The position numbers and the translations under genes are program-made. Below, piece by piece: positions 56,529 to 61,571 of a DNA stretch of 61,571 nucleotides. The notes under the pieces were generated by a model. The model worked only from the letters and a program-made list of their open reading frames with translations. It did not search any database and was not told the DNA's origin. Origin of the DNA: Alicyclobacillus shizuokensis NBRC 103103 (GTDB lineage Bacteria; Bacillota; Bacilli; Alicyclobacillales; Alicyclobacillaceae); NCBI RefSeq assembly GCF_001552255.1, contig NZ_BCQV01000028.1, positions 1 through 61,571 on the forward strand, in the 5' to 3' direction. Every line of letters starts with the position of its first letter. Within the stretch, counting starts at the first letter, position 1.

Positions 56529-56940
56529 CGCACCAACGCACTCCGGCGCCGGGAGGCCCCGACGTTGCCCGTGGAGCGATGACTCCCGCGCCGAGGCAAA
56601 TTCGAATCTGTCCCCGAGATGTCGGACGGTTGCGCGCCTCTATTGCAAAATTTAAGGCCGCCGCAGCCAAACGCCAATAGAAGAGTCTAACAAAGTCCAA
56701 TAAACATAGAAGGCTCAGTACCGGCCACTGACGTTCTGGGTTTAGTATAAACTGCGGACGTCTCTCTAATCTGTGGCAGGGGTCGAAATTCAGATTTTCA
56801 AGCACTCCAGAATCGGCGACAGAGCAGAGAAGAGCCATAGAACGAAGTAACCCCCCGGATTACCAGAGGGTTACTAACCAGCTACGCAGGATTAAGTTTG
56901 CCTTTATAATACCACGGTGTGAATAAAGTTTCAATCGGCA
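56529..56940. other. Intergenic region without a supported gene
   Basis: No convincing gene. A minus-strand frame (56515-56838) stays open, but lacks a ribosome-binding site and any recognisable domain; it may be the remains of a transposase. A hairpin GTAACCC/GGGTTAC at about 56846-56873 could be a terminator for the partition genes, though it lacks a T tract. Confidence 0.4.
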
Positions 56941-56943
56941 AAT

Positions 56944-57222
56944 CTACAATTTCATCGAATTTGGCGCGGCGCGGATACCCCTGTCTCTAGGCATGGGGAG
57001 GAGCGCCGCGCTTCCTCCCTTCAAAAGCCGTATTGATATCCATCTGCCTTGTGCACGATCTCGCAGTACCGATGCGAAATCCCATCCACAGTGCCTACAC
57101 GAAAAACGGCGAAACACGGCCGCTTTGCTCTTCTTCAGAAGCTGTCTGGCCCGTGCTGGGTGACAGGGCATCAGCGGGTTTCGATGATTGTCCAGTACAA
57201 ACACACGGTTTTGCTTACTCAT
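56944..57222 (-). pseudogene. iscB: Internally deleted IscB
   Basis: About 92 codons. The first 38 are the PLMP domain of IscB (VFVLDNHRNPLMPCHPARAR, then QLLKKSKAAVFRR), which binds the omega RNA. They run straight into a C-terminal zinc-like segment (FSCRHCGWDF) and the end of the gene. The bridge helix, RuvC and HNH domains of a normal 400-500-residue IscB are missing, so it cannot cut DNA. The downstream end of the element with hairpin CCCCATGCCTAGAGACAGGGG-type sequence (about 56963-57005) is retained. Confidence 0.75.
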
Positions 57223-57410
57223 GGCAGTTACCTGCCTTTCTCCCCGATTGGGGGTCACGTTGGCCTCGCCCGGTTATCCCGGCTTGTCATGCCCGGCATA
57301 CTGGCTTCCACCCCGTATGCCTGTTTAATGCCGGACGGCAGGGCCTGGAGCTGGCCTCGCACCCCAGGGTGCCATGACCGGGATAACGTCTGCATGAGGG
57401 GCTGTTCCCT
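57223..57410 (-). ncRNA. Omega RNA (HEARO) of the IscB element
   Basis: The minus strand in front of the iscB remnant carries the typical omega-RNA blocks: GGCACCCTGGGGTGCGAGGC (about 57347-57366), GGCATTAAACAGGC, CGGGATAACCGGGCGAGGCC and AACGTGACCCCCAATCGGGG, ending just before the iscB ATG. The hairpins appear undamaged. The guide part would be at the 5' end near 57400-57422, directly beside the right end of the neighbouring IS605. Confidence 0.8.
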
Positions 57411-57441
57411 CTCATGAGGGCTGTTGACGTTCTCCCCAGCC

Positions 57442-58617
57442 CTAAAGGACGGGGATTCTTTCTCGCTCATCGCGAGCTACGCGGGTGCGCAGGTGCGGAT
57501 GCCACCGCACTCCCGTGGGGGACGCCATCGCCCCGACTACTGGGCCGAGGCCCAGATACTTGCGCCGAATGTTTACCGCTCCAACGCCATCTCGATGGAA
57601 ACGGAACCCGCAGGTCGGACAAATATACACTCGTCCCTTCGGTTTATGGCGACAACCACAGCGTGGGCATTCCTGGGAGGTATACGCCTCATCCTGGAGC
57701 TCCACCCGTATTCCGAGCCGCTCTGCCTTGTACGTGATCAGCCAGCGAACTTTGCCACTGACCATCTGGTGGATTCGCTGGTTCACCGCAGGCCCGTAAT
57801 CCACCCGCTTTCGGAGATCCCGCACGTCGCCGATGACCACCGTCTGCACCCCGCTCGCGTGGAGGGTGGAGACCAGCATTGTGGTCTGCTTGTGCAGGAT
57901 ATCCCAGATTTGATGGTCGAGCTTTCGCAGTTGTTTCCGCTTGCTTCGCTGCAGCTTCCGCCAGCGGCGTGACCCTTTCTGCATACGCGATTGTTTGGCC
58001 GAGAGAATCGCCTTCAGCTTGTTCTGATACCGCCGTGTGGCCCGAAGTTCCCGCCCGTTGTATATCGTCGTCCGTGTGCCATCATGAACCACCGCCAAGT
58101 GGACCTCCCCAAGGTCCACCCCGGCCGTGTCACCTTGGGCAACAGGTTTGGCCGCAGGTCTGACGTACACAGCTCGCAGTTCATAGGCCGTACCCGCCCA
58201 GCCTAGTTCAACCAATACAGGGATTTCCCAAGGCCAAGGTACGACCAGCGGGGCGTTGCCGCGTCCGTTGGAGAGGATGAGCTTCCCGGCCCGGACCCGG
58301 ATCGCGGACGACTTCCACTGGATCCGAAAGTAGAACCGCCGACGATACGGCGGTTTGGCTTGCGGGTCCGTCTTCCGACGCTCGCGCCAGGATTTGAGGG
58401 CGGCGTAGAAACTCTGCACGACCGCATCAGCGCTGTGGGCATGAAGTTGGTTCGACGTGTGCCACCGCATCATGGAAGATGCTTTGAGCCAGATGTTTTT
58501 CTTGCGTACAGTGCGCCAAAACCCCACCAACGTGCGCGTGTACAGTTCACCTGCCGCCCGGGCTAAGGCATCCAACTCAGGCGTGGGTTTAAGGTGAAGT
58601 TTTCGTACTTCATACAT
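57442..58617 (-). CDS. tnpB: TnpB RNA-guided endonuclease of the IS605 element
   Basis: A 391-residue TnpB beginning MYEVRKLHLKPTPELDALAR. RuvC-I aspartate in AGVDLGEVHLAVV; RuvC-II reads VVIGDVRDLRKRV with D in place of the usual E; zinc finger CPRCGCRH...CPTCGFRF; RuvC-III aspartate in HRDGVGAVNIRR. A glutamate in LQDEAYTSQ may compensate, as in other TnpB proteins with a shifted site. It overlaps tnpA by 8 bases. Its stop codon lies in the right-end hairpin. Confidence 0.9.
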   Translation of the reverse strand: MYEVRKLHLKPTPELDALARAAGELYTRTLVGFWRTVRKKNIWLKASSMMRWHTSNQLHAHSADAVVQSFYAALKSWRERRKTDPQAKPPYRRRFYFRIQWKSSAIRVRAGKLILSNGRGNAPLVVPWPWEIPVLVELGWAGTAYELRAVYVRPAAKPVAQGDTAGVDLGEVHLAVVHDGTRTTIYNGRELRATRRYQNKLKAILSAKQSRMQKGSRRWRKLQRSKRKQLRKLDHQIWDILHKQTTMLVSTLHASGVQTVVIGDVRDLRKRVDYGPAVNQRIHQMVSGKVRWLITYKAERLGIRVELQDEAYTSQECPRCGCRHKPKGRVYICPTCGFRFHRDGVGAVNIRRKYLGLGPVVGAMASPTGVRWHPHLRTRVARDERERIPVL

Positions 58618-59002
58618 GTTTTTGTTGTTCGATGTATTGTTTGATGACGGCAAGTGGCGCACCCCCAACGGTGGAGACAAAGTAGGAGTTGGTCCACAAG
58701 GTCGGCAAACGACTCCTAAGCCAAGGGAACTCTTCACGCAGTATTCTCGAAGATCGTCCTTTCATCAATTTGACCAAGCGGTGGATGCCAAACTGCGGAT
58801 CAACTTCCACAAGCAAGTGTACGTGGTCCGGCATGACCTCCATTTCGATGATTACGACCCGACGTTCTTCCGCTACGGCCCTGAGGATTTCCTTGAGCCG
58901 TTCATCTACTCCGTTGACCAGAACCTTTCGGCGATATTTGGGGCACCAGACGACATGGTATTTGCATGAATACACGACGTTTCGATTGGATTTGTACTCC
59001 AT
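58610..59002 (-). CDS. tnpA: IS200/IS605 TnpA Y1 transposase
   Basis: A 130-residue HUH transposase: N-terminal VVYSCKYHVVWCPKYRRKVL, the HUH motif MPDHVHLLV near residue 64, and the catalytic tyrosine in VIKQYIEQQ near residue 121. It cuts and joins single strands at the hairpin ends of the element. Length and motifs are complete, so it is probably active. Confidence 0.95.
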   Translation of the reverse strand: MEYKSNRNVVYSCKYHVVWCPKYRRKVLVNGVDERLKEILRAVAEERRVVIIEMEVMPDHVHLLVEVDPQFGIHRLVKLMKGRSSRILREEFPWLRSRLPTLWTNSYFVSTVGGAPLAVIKQYIEQQKHV

Positions 59003-59100
59003 GAGAGTATTATACAGCACGAAAGTATCTAATCGATGACAAAAGATTTGCCCGCCTTATCCCCAGGGCTGAAGCCCGTGGCTTGCGGCGGCCGAGTTTT

Positions 59101-59156
59101 GGTCAACCCCAGGCTTGCTCAACGCAAGCCCCCGGCTTTGCCGTGGGGTGGTTGAC
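59101..59156. repeat. 56-base palindromic element with two inner hairpins
   Basis: GGTCAACCCC and GGGGTGGTTGAC close a three-way structure that contains GGCTTGC/GCAAGCC and CGGC/GCCG hairpins. The right half matches an IS1341-type right end (CCCCCGGCTTTGCCGTGGGG). It may be a minimal non-autonomous element next to the left end of the IS605. Confidence 0.5.
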
Positions 59157-59274
59157 ACAAACTCGACTAGATCCTCGCTCGACATAAACCGACCGAAACT
59201 ATTTTCTCTCATGGCACATTATGCTATACTTCTCAATGACCAGCCAGCGCAGGACACATGCGCCGACACTACTC

Positions 59275-59353
59275 TTGACGTAGTGTATAGGGCGTAGTGT
59301 ATCTATAGAGACAAATCTCGCGCATCTGGTTGGTCAGATGCGCTTTTATTTTT
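59275..59353 (+). promoter_or_regulatory. Rep leader with direct repeats and attenuator
   Basis: TTGACG (59275-59280) begins a region with CGTAGTGTAT repeated at 59279-59288 and 59293-59302. An intrinsic terminator follows: GCGCATCTG (59320-59328) with CAGATGCGC (59335-59343) and a TTTTATTTTT tail. It stands between the possible promoter and the initiator gene, so initiator mRNA must read through it. An upstream TATACT (59224-59229) could start a short RNA that ends here. Confidence 0.55.
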
Positions 59354-59370
59354 CGCCAGTAGCCCAATAG

Positions 59371-59520
59371 AAAGGAGGACCGTCGAACAGGGCGTGGTTG
59401 GGCAAAAAGAAAAGACCCTCAGGTTGGCCGCCGGAGGGGTCTTACGGGTTCTCGGTATGAATCTCGCAAAAAGAGATTATCATACCGGCTAGTTAAAGTC
59501 AACCACTTTCCGCTGTTCGA
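59371..59520 (+). promoter_or_regulatory. Structured 5' region of the initiator gene
   Basis: A strong Shine-Dalgarno AAAGGAGGAC (59371-59380) is not followed by an ATG at normal distance. A 20-codon ORF begins TTG at 59398 and ends at 59460. Hairpins GACCCTC/GAGGGGTC (about 59413-59442) and GGTATGA/TCATACC (about 59453-59487) separate the SD from the initiator ATG, which has no SD of its own. Confidence 0.5.
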
Positions 59521-59527
59521 TGAACCT

Positions 59528-60352
59528 ATGGAGCATGACAAGCTCGAAGCCATCTGGGGACATCGACTGCTTGACGAGGGATTCCTCGCTATCCCCAATA
59601 TCATCGTCCGCAATTACCGTCGCCTCGGAATTGAACATGGCGAGTTCGGTTTCATTTGCGCCGTCCTCACATACAAACACGACGGTCGAGATCCTTACCC
59701 GAGCCAGGAGACATTAGCCGAACACCTTCAGTGTAGTACACGCCAGATCCGCAAATGGGCAGATAGCCTCGAAAAGAAAGGTCTACTTCTCATCGGTCAG
59801 CGTCGCAATCGGCAGAGCAAACAATTCGGGAACGTCGTCTACAACTTTCGACCTCTCATCGAGGCCGCATTGAAGCTCGTCGGCGAAAAGCCACTGCCAG
59901 CCTCCAAGGAAGACTGGGACGTCGAGTATCGACAGCCGGTGGAACCTGAAGTTCCAGCGGAACCTCAGATACCGGTGGAACTTCAAGTACCGACGGGTAA
60001 TACCGGACTTCAAGTACCACCGGTTCCGGAACTTGAAGTCCTCAAATTAGGACCTGAAGTTCCGCAGAATATATCACTTGAACAAACAAAAGAATATAAT
60101 AAACCTGATCCTACTTTATTAACGGAACATCTATGCGAAAAACTCAGACAACAATTCTCATCTTCATCTTACGATACTTGGTTCCGTAATATACGCGTTG
60201 AGGGAATTTCAGATGACATCCTCTTTGTGGAAACAGAACATGAGCTGGCTGCTACGTATTGTCAGCAACACTATGTAAACAAGTTTCTCGACATTCTTCA
60301 CGACCTAGGCTATGAAGTCAGTCATGTGAAATTCTTTGTCCGGGACAGTTGA
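59528..60352 (+). CDS. rep: Replication initiator: winged helix plus DnaA domain I-like C-terminus
   Basis: A 274-residue protein. The N-terminal 110 residues form a helix-turn-helix/winged helix of the RepA_N/DnaD-like type (AIPNIIVRNYRRLGIEHGEF, then YPSQETLAEHLQCSTRQIRK). A proline- and glutamate-rich linker (about 135-185) is followed by a C-terminal segment that matches DnaA domain I (LCEKLRQQFSSSSYDTWFRN, then LFVETEHELAATYCQQHYVN), the part that contacts DnaB helicase and other partners. The linker is coded by palindromic repeats that look like the origin. Start at ATG 59528; the frame is open upstream but lacks ATG, GTG or TTG. Confidence 0.8.
   Translation: MEHDKLEAIWGHRLLDEGFLAIPNIIVRNYRRLGIEHGEFGFICAVLTYKHDGRDPYPSQETLAEHLQCSTRQIRKWADSLEKKGLLLIGQRRNRQSKQFGNVVYNFRPLIEAALKLVGEKPLPASKEDWDVEYRQPVEPEVPAEPQIPVELQVPTGNTGLQVPPVPELEVLKLGPEVPQNISLEQTKEYNKPDPTLLTEHLCEKLRQQFSSSSYDTWFRNIRVEGISDDILFVETEHELAATYCQQHYVNKFLDILHDLGYEVSHVKFFVRDS
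59941..60063. other. oriV: Probable replication origin: six palindromic repeats inside rep
   Basis: Six copies of a 14-15-base palindrome with consensus GGAACTTSAAGTTCC lie at 59941, 59959, 59977, 60004, 60028 and 60050, spaced 18-27 bases. An AT-rich stretch (60064-60125) follows. An origin inside the rep gene is usual for RepA_N-type theta plasmids. Confidence 0.75.
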
Positions 60353-60511
60353 CACTTACTGATATAGACATTTATCCTAGAGTTGCTGAACCTGCATGAA
60401 AACGATTTTTGAGAGAACCGAGTTTGCTAGTCTTGAAAACTCGCTTATGAAACGACCATGAAGACCGCCATCAAAACAAAATTTAAAACATATAACGAAG
60501 GGATGATTAAT

Positions 60512-61258
60512 GTGGGAAGGCTAGAAGGTAAAGTAGCTTTAATTACGGGTGCTGCACGCGGTATGGGCGCTTCTCATGCCCGGCGATTTGTTGAAGAAGG
60601 TGCTAAGGTAATTATGACGGACCTCAACGAGGAAGCAGGCTCCACGCTTGCTAAAGAACTGGGTTCCAATGCACTGTTCCTGCGGCATGACGTAACAGAT
60701 GCGTCCTCTTGGAGTGAGGTGGTATCCAAAGGGACGTCGACGTTCGGACCCATCACCGTCTTGGTCAACAATGCCGGAGTTTTGGGCCCCATCGCAAATA
60801 CGGCTGAGTTGTCCGTGGAAGACTACTTAAAAGTCTGTGCAATCAATCAACATGGGGTCTTCCTAGGCATGAAAACAGTGATTCCATCAATGCTGGAAGC
60901 TGGGATCGGGTCGATTGTGAACATCTCTTCGATCGCGGGAATAGTCGCCATTTATGGCTTCCCGAGTTTGGCGTATGTAGCCAGTAAGTTCGCGGTACGT
61001 GGCATGACGAAAGCCACAGCTGTTGAGTATGGCCCAAAGAATATTCGGGCGAATTCGGTGCACCCCGGATTCATCAAAACACCGATGATGGTGGAAGCAA
61101 CCGATGAGTCTGGCGGCGACGCCCTGAAGCAGATCCCACTAGGGCGCCTCGGAGACCCGAACGAAGTATCGAACCTGGTGCTATTCCTGGCTTCGGACGA
61201 GTCCTCCTACATCACTGGTACAGAGTTTGTGATTGATGCCGGTATGTCCGCCCAGTGA
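60512..61258 (+). CDS. Short-chain dehydrogenase/reductase
   Basis: A 248-residue SDR. GTG start gives MGRLEGKVALITG, with AAGGGATG upstream. Cofactor motif TGAARGMG, NNAG near residue 85, catalytic serine in VNISSIAG and YVASK. It resembles 20-beta-hydroxysteroid-dehydrogenase-like or 3-oxoacyl-ACP-reductase-like SDRs; the substrate cannot be told. Its neighbours suggest it is the first gene outside the plasmid replication module. A terminator follows. Confidence 0.9.
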   Translation: MGRLEGKVALITGAARGMGASHARRFVEEGAKVIMTDLNEEAGSTLAKELGSNALFLRHDVTDASSWSEVVSKGTSTFGPITVLVNNAGVLGPIANTAELSVEDYLKVCAINQHGVFLGMKTVIPSMLEAGIGSIVNISSIAGIVAIYGFPSLAYVASKFAVRGMTKATAVEYGPKNIRANSVHPGFIKTPMMVEATDESGGDALKQIPLGRLGDPNEVSNLVLFLASDESSYITGTEFVIDAGMSAQ

Positions 61259-61303
61259 CTTGGAGGGCTGTTCAGGATATCCCAGGGTGGGTATGAGACA
61301 GGG

Positions 61304-61342
61304 AGCCGTGCTATCCACAAATCGTGTGATAGCACGGCTTTT
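61304..61342 (+). terminator. Intrinsic terminator after the dehydrogenase
   Basis: AGCCGTGCTATC (61304-61315) and GATAGCACGGCT (61328-61339) form a perfect 12-bp stem followed by TTTTCC. Confidence 0.9.
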
Positions 61343-61373
61343 CCATTGTGCTTTTTCGTATATTCGCCGTGAT

Positions 61374-61571
61374 TTGTTATATGGCATCCTTACACTGAAT
61401 CTTCGGTATCCAATTGGCAAGGTCTTCGAATCTCAAGACAAAGTTACGCTCGAACAGAGACAGCGATGGATAGCAGATATCGCTGAGGCACCGTTCCAAC
61501 TACGTCTAGCTATAAAAGGATTATCGCCAGAGCAACTAGATACTCCATATCGCCTTGGTGAATGGACGGTT
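61374..61571 (+). CDS. YfiT/DinB-like metal-dependent hydrolase, partial
   Basis: The frame runs off the window. It encodes LRYPIGKVFESQDKVTLEQR, then APFQLRLAIKGLSPEQLDTP and YRLGEWTV, matching the N-terminus of YfiT (putative metal-dependent hydrolase/bacillithiol transferase of the DinB superfamily). The start is unclear: TTG at 61374 is in frame, but no ribosome-binding site is evident, and earlier codons may be damaged. Confidence 0.65.
   Translation, partial: MLYGILTLNLRYPIGKVFESQDKVTLEQRQRWIADIAEAPFQLRLAIKGLSPEQLDTPYRLGEWTV

Larger units (their letters stand above)
57423..59092 (-). mobile_element. Complete IS605-type element (tnpA plus tnpB)
   Basis: It has both a Y1 transposase and a TnpB. 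The right end is the hairpin CCCCGTCCTTTAGGGCTGGGG followed by GTCAAC at 57423-57460. The left end carries GGGCTTCAGCCC with GATAAGGCGGGC at about 59045-59092. It could move the tnpB-only elements in trans if their ends are compatible. Confidence 0.8.

Noticed and set aside
56515-56838. Minus-strand open frame of 107 codons
   Set aside because: No ribosome-binding site and no domain. The middle has a vague transposase-like look that I could not support.
59941-60063. CRISPR array
   Set aside because: The repeats are 15-base palindromes with unequal, coding spacers inside the rep gene. No cas gene or array was found anywhere in the window.

Overview
The window looks like most of a large plasmid, or a plasmid-like integrated element, from a moderately GC-rich Gram-positive bacterium of the Bacillota. 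The signs are strong Shine-Dalgarno sequences (AGGAGGTGA type), a SigA-like promoter, a holin-like type I toxin, HU, an Alicyclobacillus/Tumebacillus-style load of IS1341/IS605 elements, and a YfiT-like gene at the right edge. The genus is inference only. Plasmid character rests on a replication initiator with repeats inside its own gene, a ParA plus ribbon-helix-helix partition pair, an actin-like ParM, many toxin-antitoxin pairs and a private set of DNA-metabolism genes.

Layout. (1) 0.1-20.8 kb, all minus strand: a DNA-processing and host-takeover region, read from right to left. It starts from a good promoter at 20.8 kb with a leader of about 590 nt, then a short ORF, a CHC2 zinc-finger primase-like protein, HicBA, a Gp3-like recombination directionality factor, SSB, a BRO/KilAC antirepressor, a Rad50/SbcC-like ATPase, three small ORFs of toxin-antitoxin type, a LysM protein, a DNA beta clamp, an ArdC-like protein, Phd/VapC, an adenine methylase, an AbrB/RelE-type pair, a large Snf2-like helicase, PcfK/AcrIIA9-like and PcfJ-like proteins, and an Rpn-family nuclease. 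(2) 20.8-22.5 kb: two nested IS1341-type elements. (3) 22.7-43.9 kb, minus strand: a complete monoderm Tad (Flp) pilus operon fused with a VirD4-like coupling ATPase, a ParM actin, a peptidoglycan-active protein, a GT-C-like membrane protein and a prepilin peptidase. (4) 43.9-54.1 kb: a ribbon-helix-helix regulator, a YdjM-like membrane protein, a type I toxin with an antisense RNA, RecJ, a TnpB element, a DECH helicase, HU and a UvrD-like helicase. (5) 54.1-61.6 kb: partition genes, an internally deleted IscB with a whole omega RNA, a complete IS605 with tnpA and tnpB, the replication initiator, then an SDR dehydrogenase and the start of a YfiT-like gene, which look chromosomal.

Two regulatory systems tie the element together. 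In region 1 at least ten intergenic leaders have the same architecture in unrelated sequences: arm 1 pairs with 2, 2 with 3, and 3 with a fourth arm next to the start codon. These look like a family of RNA switches that I do not recognise. In regions 3-5 seven copies of a direct-repeat box (TTGCAT, 5 bases, TTGCAT) lie 45-115 bases in front of minus-strand genes of the Tad, coupling, YdjM and UvrD units, usually followed by a hairpin that covers the Shine-Dalgarno sequence. A ribbon-helix-helix protein at 44.0 kb, divergent from one of the boxes, is the natural candidate regulator.

No relaxase, VirB4 ATPase, rRNA, tRNA or CRISPR array was found.
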